Below, piece by piece: positions 12,840 through 24,399 of a DNA stretch of 35,000 bases. Location of the stretch: assembly GCA_015478945.1 (NCBI GenBank), contig JABUQX010126285.1:1-35000 (forward strand), in the 5' to 3' direction. This DNA is from Trachelipus rathkii. Taxonomy: Eukaryota; Arthropoda; Malacostraca; Isopoda; Trachelipodidae. How positions within the stretch are numbered: the first letter of the stretch is position 1; the number at the start of each line of letters is the position of its first letter. The translations under genes were made by a program, and so were the position numbers. The notes under the pieces were generated by a model that saw nothing but the letters and a program-made list of their open reading frames with translations, did no database searches and had not been told where the DNA came from.

Positions 12840-13409
12840 GATCCACTACTTCCAAAGCTCTCACTCAGCAAAGAACCATTATTCTTATTTCTTAGTGAAA
12901 CACTTGAAAAAGTTATAAGAGTTGAAGACCACCCAGTCTCATTAATGAGATATGGGTCCTCTCTCATGCAAGCTACTACCCGGAATCAAAGTTCTATCTT
13001 GTCACCCTTAACGTCTCCCGGAAGCACCCCTCTTATTTCCACTCCTGATGAAATAGGAAACACATCCATAGGTACTATTTATTCTTTGGAACAGAAAAAC
13101 GTAGATATTGCTGTCATTTTAAGAAATGTCCAGCAGAAAAGATTTCCTGTTACAAACGTTTATAGATTTCCCCCTCGGCAGGACTCTCCTGATACCCCAA
13201 AACCTCGTATACTGTTGACCTTTAGTACCCCTTATCACTGAATTAATGAATAAAATGAAGGAATGAAACGTATTAGAGAGTTGTAATGGTGTGAACGAAA
13301 GGGTCACCAAAAATGCAGCAGATCACTCAGTAATTACTAAGTTAGATACACCTTTAGTTGAAACTGGTTTGGTCCCATTTATCCGCTCACGACTATATGA
13401 AATGTGAGT
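12840..13409 (+). pseudogene. Broken ORF1-like protein of a non-LTR retrotransposon
   Basis: The open frame ending at 13241 has a normal amino-acid composition from about 12840 on. Its last third has a pattern typical of ORF1 proteins of non-LTR elements: a hydrophobic strand (VILRNV), a YRFPPR segment, then PKPRILLTFSTP, as in the RNA-binding part of such proteins. A shift of one frame at about 13241 continues a plausible protein (ELMNKMKE, then NGVNERVTKNAA and VPFIRSRLYEM) to a stop at 13407-13409, with one in-frame stop near 13264. An ORF1-type nucleic-acid-binding role is therefore inferred, and the gene is dead. The upstream part, 12774-12839, reads through AT-rich DNA and probably does not belong to it. 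The assignment to a specific clade is open. Confidence 0.4.
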
Positions 13410-13428
13410 TAGATAAGGAATAAGTGGT

Positions 13429-13760
13429 TTACATAAGCGGAAAGATGTTATACTCAGGCTGTTTGAGTGTTGAGTCTTTGCACATCACACGAACACTCTG
13501 GGAGGCCAGGAAAAAGTGATTGAGATCCAGTAGAAGGAATACTGGAGGAGAGAAAATGTTAAGTTTGGCAGAGGCGAGAAGAAAGGTGCATAATAGGAGT
13601 GAGTGACGGGGTTTTGCGAGGGGGATATGGTTGTGGCCCACATGGGCCAAGGAAGAACCCCACATTGGACGAGGATGCCATAGTGAGGGTCCCCCGCGGT
13701 CCCGTGAAGCTCTAGGTGAATTTTCCGACTTAGACGTTGCTGTTAAAAACAAGTTTCACC
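13429..13760 (-). repeat. Interspersed repeat A, copy 2 (inverted)
   Basis: The reverse complement matches 31.65-31.83 kb in order: GGGAC..CGCG, GGACCCTCACTA, GGGTTC, then GTGGGCCACAACCATA, CTCCT.TATGCACCTTT, TTCTCGCCTCTGCCAAA and CTCTCC. The blocks are colinear, with small gaps between them. The copy lies opposite in orientation to the one at 31.5 kb. It is GC-rich compared with its flanks and directly follows the ORF1-like fragment. No known family name is claimed. Confidence 0.7.
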
Positions 13761-16700
13761 AAAACGATGGCTTTGAGTTCAATACAGGGCCAGCAAGGCG
13801 GAGAGGATTTACTCTTTGCACGGACGTTGAATGCGAGAGTATTGATCATATTGCGTACAGCTCTTGTAGAGATAGTTCAATGTATCATATCACTCCGAGT
13901 GAGAACACACCAGAGCCATAACATATCGTAAATGCATATTAAAGCTAGGTGACAGACACCCATAGTGCTTTCTTTAAAAAGATATACAAGCTACACCGTC
14001 CTTACACTAGACTTGTTCTTATGCGAGGTTATTGGCGTCTTAATACCATAGAGATACCAAACTCAAAGACAAACATCCACAAGGAGAGAGTGCATTATGC
14101 ATATTCTATTGTGGCATTAACAGCGTGCCCAGAACTGCGGCGTGTGCGTCATAAAGGTGGTGGTAATCGCAACGAACACAAACTACAACATCTCACCACT
14201 CGAGGCTAATACTCACTTCCCCCTAAATTCTAGCGCGAAACGCTACAACCGCAGTTATTATACGATAAGAGAGCTATAGATGTCACCTGACATCGTCCGG
14301 CCTGCATTGCCCGAGCTAGCCACAAAACAGATAAACGCATCTGAGAGTTATAATGTTAGAAAATAGGCAGACACCCTGAGTACCTAATGAACAGCCTTTA
14401 CAGTTAAAATTGATCAATGCACTTCAATCGCTACCTCTCGGACGCAGTGAATCTACTATTTCTTCCAAACCAAAGCTAGGACAGATGTAGAAACTAAATC
14501 TCAGAGGGCTTCTATCCAATTCCAGAATATTCGAGAAAGACTTTCAAGAGAGCATATCCAAGAGAACACTCTGTCCCAGACCCTACTACCATTGGGACGT
14601 AATTTCGAGGCCCTCTGTAATTTAACATAGAGGCCGCAATCTGGCTAAGTATATCCTCGTAAGAATCTGAGTCTCCACAAAGATATGCTATTCTCCAAAC
14701 ATTGTTACTCTGATAAGCGACGATTACTACCTAGTATCTGCTGAATAGAAATCTTATAGCCTTTAATCCACAAACGAAAAGATATTAATTTGTTGTCCGC
14801 TAAGAGATTGAATAAGCAAAAGTCTTGCCTTACTAATTATCTATAGGACTACACGAATGTTATATATTCTCAACATCAGAGAGAGATGTTCTATGCCGTC
14901 ATAAGTCTGTTGCCTCAGGGACAAATAGGCTCAGCGGCTCTAACAATTGTAAACCTCAATAAATCAAACAACTCACAGAGACTAATGATAGTGCAAAAAG
15001 ACGCAACACACCAAATCGAACACGACGAATTAGTGTCATGAGAGATAGCTTTATGACAAGGGTACATTATTCCCAGCCTCATCTCTGAGAGATAAGTCGT
15101 GTCGCTTATTCATCAACGAAATTTCGCTATCGCGTGCAGTCATCTTTTTACCACATAGAAAATGGTATGACATATTTTGCATCTGAGACAGAGGTTAGAG
15201 TATGGATCGATATGTCACCGGAGCTGATCGCTATGACACACTACGTCAATTCTTCTCTCTATCTCCAGATTCTCACGCGACGTCAAAGAATCGGCAATAC
15301 GTACTCTTAAGGACGAGTGCAACTTTTCTATCAATAGTATAAGGGGGATAGAAATTGAAATGACGTTAATTAGAATGCACAGGGTCTCTTCGAAGTCACT
15401 CTCTGTCGCCTATTATGCGGTGGTCTCTTCTAGTATGTCATCGATTTTGTGCAGGTGAGATCATTACTGAAAAGTGGTCAATAGAAGTTCAATGCAGCTC
15501 TCATCTCGACAGTACGCATCCTCTCGCGGAACACTCATCACTAATTCGACAGTACAAAGAAGTCGCCCACTCCAAACAACAGCAGATATTTGACTGCGAT
15601 TCTTTCTGAAGAAGAAAACTTCCAGTCCTAGAGTAGGCAAAAGTAGAATCAGCGAGTCGATACACCTATCCATACATGCGTATCGCGGCGAGCCTCTCTC
15701 TGAGAGTATGCCCAGTCTTGTGTGTGGTGTGCGGTTCGTGGGTTTCGGCAGTCATTAGCGTATGTCTCACTGTCTCCTTTGACATTTTTATGCTCCTCTT
15801 TTGTGATTTACTCCTTCATATAACTCCTATCTTCCTCACGACATCCAACTCTTTTTCCTTCTCGACTCAAGTTCTTTTCATCCTCTTCACAGTAAAGGCG
15901 AACGGAAAAGTATTCAATTAAATCAGTAAGATAAATATGTGTTATAGTCAATTATCGCCAGTATTATTAAATGACTCCATTGAGCATTGAGCTCTGAGAA
16001 AATTCCTAATATCTAGGACTGGATAATTCGGATGATACTACGAATAGGGATGCGATTCCCACTTAGATGAATTTCATTTATAATTATTAATGATAAAATT
16101 TAGATATTCGTATTTTGAAGTTATAATGTAGGTTTATCATATTAAAGAATTACTATAGAATAAAGTTATGACATACAAAAGTGATGAACATGAAAGGGTC
16201 CAGATGAAATATGAGAAGTAAAAATACTCAGTAGAAAAAGAGACTATACGAGTTTTTTTTCTAAATCTGGAGTTCACAACAGAATTTCAAAAATAAAAAC
16301 ATGATATTTGAAATAACATAGTTGGGTGGATTATACAGTAAGGCGACAAGGGATGTGACTCAACCTATAAACATTCTAGACGTAATAGGAATTACGACAT
16401 TAACAGAAGTTAAAATAAGGAAATGAATGATATATATGTAATATATACGAGGGGCCTACACACCAGAAACGGAATCCAAATAATTTGCCTTCAAAATACA
16501 TCGGGTAGAGAAACGCTCATCCGTAGGCCGCCCGCCTTCCATGTAAACAGTTTCAATAATATTATGTAAATATAACAATTGACATTTTTTGACTATTAAA
16601 ATGTGTGGATCAGAATAGAGAGGGAGGATGGATAAGGTATAGAAAGAGGAATTATAGTACCTAAAGAATCTGTTATTCCAGGGTATTAGGTAATATTATT

Positions 16701-16908
16701 AGAAGTATATAAAAATTAATAGTGAGGCCGTAAAGAGATTGGGTAGCCCTTAATTAGATTATTGGAGAAATTATGACAATCAGACCATAATCAAGTAAAA
16801 TCGAATAAGAGGTAAGAAAGTGATCAAGATTTTACAAAGTTTATGTTAAAGAAGATACTTTTTTGGCAAGAGGTCGGACATTTGTATTGGTAACTTAGGT
16901 TAAACGTA
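13761..16908. other. No gene recognised; moderate GC
   Basis: About 3.1 kb with a more balanced base composition than the first 12 kb, but no frame that looks like a known protein. Candidates at 13737-13931, 13949-14209, 15415-15609 and 15676-15921 are under 100 codons, lack motifs and are contradicted by overlapping frames. A 7-bp inverted pair, GGCCTAC/GTAGGCC, at about 16,454 and 16,524 flanks some 60 bp and is probably chance. Confidence 0.5.
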
Positions 16909-17125
16909 ATATATATAATAATATAACTATATATATATATTATATATATAATATATATTATAAAATATATATATATATATAATATTATATTTTTTATATT
17001 TATAATAAGATTAAAATTAATATTTATAAATTAAATAAATATAACCTAAATATATGTATCAAATATTTATATATAATATATTTATATATATATATATATA
17101 TATAATATATATTATTATATATAAT
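16909..17125. repeat. (TA)n/AT-only tract
   Basis: Two TA-rich runs (about 16909-16990 and 17070-17125) are joined by A/T-rich sequence with ATATTTATA words. Confidence 0.85.
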
Positions 17126-17279
17126 TTGGAGTTACCCAGTACTCCACTTACAATTAAGATAGAATGATCCAAACAAAATCAATTCATCATCCTTATCGAT
17201 AAATCAATTATTTATAATCTTCATATATTATTAATTAATTATTATTTAAATCATAGTTATTTTTAAGTGTTGATTTTTA

Positions 17280-17281
17280 AA

Positions 17282-17312
<31 letters not shown>

Positions 17313-17325
17313 TATTATTATTATT
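17280..17325. repeat. (ATT)n microsatellite
   Basis: ATT/TTA trinucleotide repeat with one ATATT interruption, of the same type as the tracts at 7.6, 33.0 and 34.0 kb. Confidence 0.85.
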
Positions 17326-17558
17326 TGTTTTTAGGTGATTTATCATATTGAAAAAGTTAGTTATTTTCTCTATTGTATAAAAGTTAGTTATTATTATTAG
17401 ATTTATTTTATTAGCATTATTATTAAATTAGGGTTTTAAGATTTTAAGGTTTATGCAATATGCTATAATGTATTTCACTGCCTAGGCCACATTCATAATG
17501 TTTAATAATATTCATTTAAATTTGTTTTCTTGCATCTTCTATTGCTTTTATACTGGAT

Positions 17559-18201
17559 CAGTGGCGTACGCAGGATTTTTATATATTTTCTAGGTAGGAG
17601 TATTAAAAAGCTAGAATCCTTATACACCTATATCTACCCTTCTGAATAATAATATAATAATTAATACTTATAAATAGATAAATAATTAATACAATATATA
17701 TTTATATATAAATATAGACTAGTTTTTTGTTTTAATACTATTAGTACCTTACGCTTTCTTAGTATTAAGTTCAGGGACAACAAGATTTTTAGCAACTGAA
17801 ATTTCGTGCAAAAACGAACTATAGCGATTCTTACGAGATAGAATTTATGATGGAAGGTTACCACAAATATAGAAATTACTAGTCGTAGTAATAAGAGATG
17901 CGGCGTAGTACGAGAGATTATTTGAGGAATATAAACAGTAAATAATAAATAAACTAGTATTGAAATGTAATTTAAAATTATTTTGCGTACCCATAACCTA
18001 ATATTTCAAATATTGTAGAGTGAAATAATATTCTAATGGACACAGTGGAATGAAATATATATTTAAAGTTTTAAATCTCATAATTGATATTGCCTATAGA
18101 ATATGATTCGTACAAATGGGTACCTTAACCTAAAATCATCTAGCATATTATATATATATATTTATTAGATGTTATCTAATAATTTTTTGCGTAAGCCACG
18201 T
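17559..18201. mobile_element. Possible small DNA element with GTGGCGTACGCA ends
   Basis: The left end (17561-17572) reads GTGGCGTACGCA on the plus strand. The right end (18188-18199), read on the minus strand, is GTGGCTTACGCA, an 11/12 match in inverted orientation, and both continue into A/T-rich sequence. A second minus-strand copy of the core (GGGTACGCAAAATAA) lies inside at about 17978-17993. No transposase is present: the only long frame inside (minus, 17661-17864) is Leu/Ile/Lys-rich. I found no clean target-site duplication, so the pairing of these two ends is tentative. Confidence 0.35.
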
Positions 18202-19480
18202 TCCTAAAATTATCGACTATTGTTATACGATATTAGCAGCATAGTTTTAGACAAAAATTAGAATAGCAAACTCAAACGCATTTCTTAAGTTTATCTTTAA
18301 AAGCATCTAGAATGCAAAAACGAAAATGGAACTTTATACATATTAAATTAATATAATATGAGCAGATTTTTATCGTTTTTGAGTCATTTGTTACTTATAG
18401 ACTTTAAGATAATATAGCACTTCGAGATTCACCATTGTTGTTTTGCAAACAAAAAAATATACTATGATAATAATAAATGTCACTGACTGAAAATGTAAAC
18501 AAACAATATGGTGGCGTGGTAAGGCTATACCGTTTGAATTTATGAGATATGTAAACGTTTCATTCAATAAATATAATCAGCTTTAAATATATAATTTTCT
18601 TTACAAATTAGAATAAACACTAACATAGATTCTTGAAAAGATCTAATAATTTTATATTTTAAAATGAAATAAAACTAAGTAATTAAATGTTTTTTTTATT
18701 AATAATAGGAATCAAAAGAAAAGCGAGCAAAAGTTATCGTAACATTATCAGTTTTTCGATTCATGATTTGCATAACATGAATATATTAGAATAAAATTTG
18801 CCATTCTCCGTTAGAAATCATGCGTGAGAGGTGCATTTGCATGAGCGCAACACACGAAATCCCCGTGCTATAACGTAGAGTCTAGCTGGTGTACACGTCA
18901 TATACTTTACCCTAGCGAAGCGTAAATCACACAAATAGACAATAGCGAAACGGTTCACCTGGGTATCAGAGGTAGATACAGGAAAATTATCCGGACAAAA
19001 TATTGCGGATATTAGCTCTTCAATAAATTTCCAAAATAATTTTCATTGTCATTTTATCCAATAAGAAAGCCACGCGATTGGTTTATAAACAAATTTCTAA
19101 TTTTTTTTTTTTAATTTTCAATTTGAATACTTTACTTTATGGAAATTTTTTACTATATAAACGTAATTAAAATATTTTTATATAAAAAATACTGAAGGCA
19201 TTTTTCCTTACAATTTTTTATTTTTTACATGTAAATTAAAAATTACCTAATAAAAAATTTGTAGATATAAATATAGATATTACTTTTTGATTACATATAT
19301 TACAATTTTGTCAGAGAAATTTTGAGTTATTTTAAGTTTTGGCGGCAAATTTTCCCGCCAAAAAATAAAAGTACACTCACACACAAAGATGGTCCGAAAA
19401 TTATAACTATTTGTGATAATGTAAAAAGTTAACTATAATTTTAAATTTATAAATAATAAAATATTTTATATATTAATAAT
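18202..19480. other. No gene recognised; clustered promoter-type motifs
   Basis: The stretch has no coding frame. It contains two octamer words ATTTGCAT (about 18766 and 18834), a CCAAT box and an inverted CCAAT (ATTGG) about 20 bases apart near 19060-19082, and the E2F-like palindrome listed next. These words could belong to a promoter, but no start codon with a convincing exon was found nearby. Confidence 0.4.
19337..19363. promoter_or_regulatory. E2F-like palindrome
   Basis: TTTTGGCGG (19337-19345), a 9-base spacer and CCGCCAAAA (19355-19363) form a perfect inverted repeat. The right part includes TTTTCCCGCCAAAA (19350-19363), which fits the animal E2F/DP consensus TTTSSCGC on either strand. 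The same 14-mer recurs at 33531-33544. Function is inferred from the motif only; a transposon terminus is the alternative. Confidence 0.3.
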
Positions 19481-19770
19481 ATTAATATAATAAATATATA
19501 TTATATTATATATATATATTTTATATTTAATAATAATATATATAATATATATTAATATTATAATAATTATATATATTATAATATATATATATATTAATTA
19601 ATATAATATTATATATTTAATAATTAATATAATTTATATATATATTATATTAATATATATATTATTTAATTAATATATATTATATATATAATATATAATA
19701 TATATATAATATATAATATATATATATATATATCTAATATATATTTTATAATATTATAATATATATAAAA
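19480..19770. repeat. AT-only tract
   Basis: About 290 bp of TA steps with ATTA and TTAATTAA interruptions and nearly no G or C. Confidence 0.85.
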
Positions 19771-19822
19771 GTGGCGTAATCCAGAATTAATTTTTCGGGG
19801 GGGGCCAGAACAAAAATCGAGT
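19771..19822 (+). repeat. GTGGCGTA-type repeat end embedded in AT tracts
   Basis: GTGGCGTAATCCAG starts a short non-AT island that runs through TTTTTCGGGGGGGGCC and then returns to TA repeats. The opening 8 bases equal those of the end at 17561. I read it as the end of an interspersed element that was broken up or overgrown by the microsatellite. Confidence 0.4.
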
Positions 19823-19826
19823 TTCT

Positions 19827-19866
19827 TATATATATATATATAATATATTATAATAATATATATATA

Positions 19867-19915
<49 letters not shown>

Positions 19916-19982
19916 AATAATATATATATATTATAAAACTAGTAACATAGAATTAGTTTGGTTATAATCGGTATAAAGGATA

Positions 19983-20014
<32 letters not shown>
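19827..20014. repeat. (TA)n microsatellites
   Basis: Two runs, about 19827-19937 and 19982-20014, are separated by 45 bp of mixed sequence. The second is a nearly pure (TA)n. Confidence 0.85.
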
Positions 20015-20016
<2 letters not shown>

Positions 20017-21110
20017 CAAAAAATCTTTCAAACACAGGACTAAATATTAAAAATTTTGCTAGAATAATTTAACATCATTGTGTATTGAATACAAATTGAC
20101 TAGAGAATACTTACTAAGAGAATTACCTATTCTTACACAAAAATCTGACCATGAGTTAACATTTAAAGATACTCAGTACTGACGCAGTGATGAGGGGCGA
20201 GAGAGATCGCGAGAATACTACTATCTTACTTAATCTATAAATAATGCTTCCAAATCCAAATGAATTGAAACCGTAATAGTATGAAAGCAAGTTAAGGGAG
20301 TAGCGCCAAAAAGAGTTTCTCAGCTAAGATGGTTTCACTAGTGGCACATCCTAAGAGTAGTAATCTTGTACCAAAGAGTACCATGTGGTAGCAGACAGTT
20401 TTTTGTTACAAATGGGAAGAAGACTTAATTGAGTGTACTGTAGAAAGACAGATTGCTGTATAAAGATTAAACTGAGTGTAAGAGAATTTACAAGACATAT
20501 ATAGCACACGAGAGATCGCAAATAAATATTTGCAACAGTATAGAGTGAACTATCGAGAGAGAGAAACATAGCACACACACCACGAAGTTTCACGATGGTA
20601 TGGCGCATCATAAGTTTATTTGCCCACTGTAATCCATGACGCCGCGAGCTGAACTGACAACCTTTAGTGACTAACATCCCACATAATCCATCTCTATGCG
20701 CTGTCTCTCTCTTTACATCTAACAATCTCTCCAATTAAGCAGTTTCCTAAAATACGCAGTGAATTTTATCCTTGTAAAAATGTTACCAATCTTTTATCTT
20801 CTCATTGGCACATTAACCTGCTCGGTATGACAAATGCAAGGAAGATATAATTTTTCTCTATGACATATGTTAAGATCCTACTTAAGTGGGTATCCAGTGC
20901 GATACTCTAAGATTAGCACTGAACAATTCACTACATAAGAGCAGGCTCTCACCATAAAACATCGCAGTAAATATATATATCAACATATTACCAACTTATA
21001 ATATTTAAATTTTGTGGGAATGAGAGGCATAGGAAGACTGTATGGCATTGTAAGATTTTCGTAAGTGGGCATAATATTCAAATTTGTAAACATTTCTCTT
21101 ACATGCGACT
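20015..21110. other. No gene recognised; one 127-codon minus frame
   Basis: The longest frame here (minus, 20351-20734) starts MERLLDVKRETAHRDG and has a plausible first third, but turns into a Leu/Ser/Tyr-rich sequence. I see no domain. A hydrophobic stretch follows residue 60, but it matches no family I know. I leave it unannotated as a gene; a fragment of an unknown element is possible. Confidence 0.4.
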
Positions 21111-21114
21111 CTGA

Positions 21115-21339
21115 ATGAAGTTCCCAACTCCTCTTTTTTCAGGAATTTTTCTGTTATATATCTTCTGTTTGCTTATAGTAGGTTATCTGTTCTACCTATC
21201 AGTTCGATTGTATCAGAGTCATGCTGCTCTGCTAAAAATACGTGATTTATTGACCACTCTCACTTTGGCGGCTGTCCCTTTCTCGCAATGGGCTTCTTAC
21301 CAAGTTATTTGTGTAGTTTTACACCATAATAGGACATAA
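21115..21339 (+). CDS. Small hydrophobic ORF, hypothetical
   Basis: Seventy-four codons from ATG. Residues 8-33 are strongly hydrophobic (LFSGIFLLYIFCLLIVGYLF), as in a signal anchor or membrane segment, followed by a more mixed tail ending VVLHHNRT. No homologue is recognised, there are no splice sites that would extend it, and the surrounding DNA is non-coding in character. In DNA this rich in T, chance frames are often hydrophobic, so I give it little weight. Confidence 0.12.
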   Translation: MKFPTPLFSGIFLLYIFCLLIVGYLFYLSVRLYQSHAALLKIRDLLTTLTLAAVPFSQWASYQVICVVLHHNRT

Positions 21340-21637
21340 AACGAGAAAGTGAAATGTTCCCATCATTGTCCTGACAGCCAGAAGAAACATTAAAATCACA
21401 TAAATATAATATCTTCATTAATTTTTTAATATTCTCTGCTGCAAAAATCATTCTTATAAATTAAAAAATTAAAATACTAGACATATTGATAACATTTTAA
21501 TAAAACTCTCTATCTGTATTATGTAAGTACATAAGAGATATTTCGGGGTGCGAACCACTAAGGACATCAATCAATCACATTGGCACCCCCTCAATGATAA
21601 ATTACGCCATACATGATAATTAAATAATAAATATATT
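21340..21637. other. No gene recognised
   Basis: The only structure seen is a 7-bp inverted pair, GGGGTGC (about 21545) and GCACCCC (about 21583), spaced by about 30 bases, possibly the eroded end of an element. Confidence 0.4.
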
Positions 21638-21832
21638 AGTTGGTATTGCCGAAGAGTCCAATAAATTATCTAATAATGGAGCTTTTAAGATCGCAGTCGA
21701 GCGCACTGTTATATTAAGCATCCTTTGATGTTAGTTTATAAAAGGGAGATTGAGTTAAATATATTATGATTTTGATTACAGTCTTTAAGGTAAAGATACG
21801 TTGAAAATATGAACATTGTTTTTAGACCTACA
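21638..21832 (+). mobile_element. Degenerate LTR (solo, or 5' LTR of the Gypsy relic)
   Basis: This 195-bp stretch aligns with 32879-33042. Shared blocks in the same order include TGGTATTG, GAAGAGTCCAA, AATGGAGCTT, AAGCATC, AAATATATTATG, TACGTTGAA and TTTTAG. It ends ACCTACA, the inverted match of the TGTTGGT expected at the start (here AGTTGGT), as LTR termini should. TATAAAAG at 21737-21744 could be the promoter. No primer-binding site is obvious after 21832. It could pair with the 32.88-kb LTR across 11 kb filled with later insertions, or be an independent solo LTR of the same family. Confidence 0.6.
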
Positions 21833-24063
21833 AGTTGTCCAGGCAAATGAAAACAGAAGCGAAGCCATGACAGTGATAATTATAGGGTTATAAAAATATA
21901 TTGATGTGGCCATAAAACTAATAATGTAGAATAGAATCTGATGTAAAGCATATTTATAAAGATAAGTGTTCGTTTTTAAATTTATTTGGATTTTGAAGCC
22001 TTTTTAAGTTATTATGTATTAGTATCTATGGTTAGTTTTTTTAGGGAGTTGGGTCAAATTGAGAAAGCAAGTACGTTAGGCTCTTATATAGCAGTTCAAT
22101 TACTAAACAAAGAGAAGAGAAGAAAATTAGTTAATTGGTGAATAATTTTTTCCTTAAGACTTTTCTGCTCTTATTAACCCAATCCCGAGAATTATTAAAC
22201 ACAGACTATTCTTCAAACATTATGGAGATTTTATTAGGCACCTCTATCAATTAATTAAACATAATCTAAATTATGAGGTATAGATACACTAATATATATA
22301 TATTTTAATAATATATTAAATAATACAAAGAAGTATATTAAGTCTATAATCAACCTACCTATATTTAGTATTGATACATAAATTAATGTAATGAGAATCA
22401 TATGACACAACACAATATTACACAATATACAATAAATAATAAATCACACTACATACAGGGACACTTGAGAGGTATGATTTTTAATTAATAACAAAAAATA
22501 CATTCTAAAATACCTACAAATGAAAAGATGACACGGAATAATAGTGAGAGTAATTTTAAAAAAAAATATATATAAACGTTTCTTAATATAAAATAATTAT
22601 AATATTAATGAATACAATATAAGAAATAATAATAGAGAGATGCAAATAATAATGTATTATTACATGATATTATAATATACTAAAACTGCCTTATAAAATA
22701 TTTAAACGTTAAAATGTTAATCTGATAAATAAAAAAAAATGTTTTTGATATTTTTGTTGTAATGAGTTCAACCCCAGTCCATCCACACTTTGTATTAACC
22801 TATGAGTTTAATGATTAATTTATATATGTTTCTTTGAGGATATGAGTTAACAAGCAATATAATTTAAAAAACATTATTTATTTCTAGTTAAATGATAATA
22901 TAGTTAATATTAAGATATTAAAGATAAGATATATTAAATAAGAAATATATATTAATGTATAATAAAAAATTACATTATAATATTAATTTCACAGTGCTTG
23001 GCCTAACTAAGTTGAGCCTGAATTTAGTTCTATGTTTATATACATTTTTAGGAAGACAAATATGAGAGAAATACAGTACTGTTTTATCCTTATTCTTTCA
23101 TTCTTACCTATACGCAAGAAAAACACATCAATCTAAAAGACCACAAACTAGCCACATCTAAGCATAGTTCTTTACTGTTTGTTACAAGTTAGTTAAAACA
23201 AAGTCATTTGCAGGAAAAGATAAAGAACTCCTAATGCTTAACCTAAAAATATATACCAAAAACTCAATAACTCACCATCTAATACATGTGATCAATTTTG
23301 AGAAAATCTACGTCATTATTTTGGTGTAACTAAACTAAAAATTATCAAAAAATACTTTTTTTACCCATAATAAAATAAAAAAAATTTTTCTTTACGTAAG
23401 CATGGTTTATCGGCTAAAAATGACCCTTTTACTTTTTGTTTCATTTCTTCGAAAATTCAAACAGAGAGAAAACGAAAGTGGTATCCTTTTCCCAACAACG
23501 AAAACACTAAAGCCGTTTTCGTTTTAATGAGAATCGTTTTTTAATGAGGAAGAGAAATGTTAACCAATGAAAATCGTTTTCTAATTGAAGTGAATATGTG
23601 TTATTTTTACTGAAGTAACTGAAATGAATAAGTTACTAAAGTTACTTTAAGATACAGTGATGTTGTTAGACGACATATACGATATTATTTCCGATAAAAT
23701 CGAATTGTTATGTTTATTGCAGCTTTTTCATTTAGTTTTAAATGAAAAAAGTGCGTGAAATGCAAATGTGAGGGTAAAATATATGAAAAAGGAAAAACTT
23801 AAATTTTTAGGTGTCGGAAATAAAGTTGTCGGAAAGATTATTGTGCAATACCTGCTAATAGTTTTTTAAGCAACGTGCGTTTAGATTACAGTATTGTAAT
23901 AAAAGTTATATATTTGTTTGTTAATGACATTCGAGCTTCAAATCAAATGGGTAATTGGTGGAATTAAAAGAGGCAATGAGGTTTGTTTTTTGTTTCTATA
24001 ATCAGACCGTAATATAAACACAATTAACTGCAAAGTAAGCAATGAATTAAAAAACATTATAGC
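21833..24063. other. AT-rich sequence, no gene recognised
   Basis: If the LTR at 21638 is the 5' LTR of the Gypsy relic, gag should start here, but I see no gag-like frame. A perfect 9-bp inverted repeat (AACGAAAAC, 9-base loop, GTTTTCGTT) lies at 23497-23523, followed by two similar words, AATGAGAATCGTTTT and AATGAAAATCGTTTT, about 40 bp apart. Nothing else is supported. Confidence 0.5.
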
Positions 24064-24324
24064 ATGAGTAAAGCCAAACAGACTCTCAATAAATCTACAA
24101 AAAAAATACCTAGTAGTAGCAAATTAAAAGAACCCTTTTCAACTAAATGTAAGAGCAAAATATATAATTATAAATCGGCTATTGTCTGGCAAGTCACAGT
24201 ATTAGGTGTTACCATTGATGACAAGGTTTCTTTCAAAGAACATACAAATAATCTCATTAGCAAACTCTTCTATGCTAACTATGCATTCCTAAAGATGAAG
24301 AATTTTGCCCCAAAATATATTTAA
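24064..24324 (+). pseudogene. Fragment of a non-LTR reverse transcriptase (post-catalytic part)
   Basis: The C-terminal half of this 86-codon frame reads VTVLGVTIDDKVSFKEHTNN followed by LISKLFYANYAFLKMKNFAPKYI. This is the conserved segment after the catalytic core in Jockey/CR1-type reverse transcriptases (LGV-x-ID-x-x-L-S/W-x-x-H, then a helix with K-L and a Y/F-L-x-K pattern). The usual next motif, around LPHFTYGAVVWG, may be present in another frame just after the stop: the DNA at 24330-24365 could encode a decayed version. No catalytic YxDD is present, so it cannot be active. It seems to be a different family from the pseudogene at 25.6-27.7 kb. Confidence 0.55.
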
Positions 24325-24399
24325 AAAAAACCTACTCTCCCGACTTTCACATATGGGGCTGTGCAAGTGAATACTTGTGTGAGTTGAATGTAGAGTGTT

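Noticed and set aside
15676..15921. An 81-codon hydrophobic frame that looks like a membrane protein
   Set aside because: Thymine-rich DNA gives such frames by chance; no homologue, promoter or splice context was recognised.
18510..18530. ATG followed by a GTAAGG donor, considered as a tiny first exon
   Set aside because: Only three or four codons long and no matching downstream exon was found.
20351..20734. A 127-codon minus-strand frame
   Set aside because: Length alone is not decisive. The composition changes midway and no domain is visible, so I kept it only as a note.
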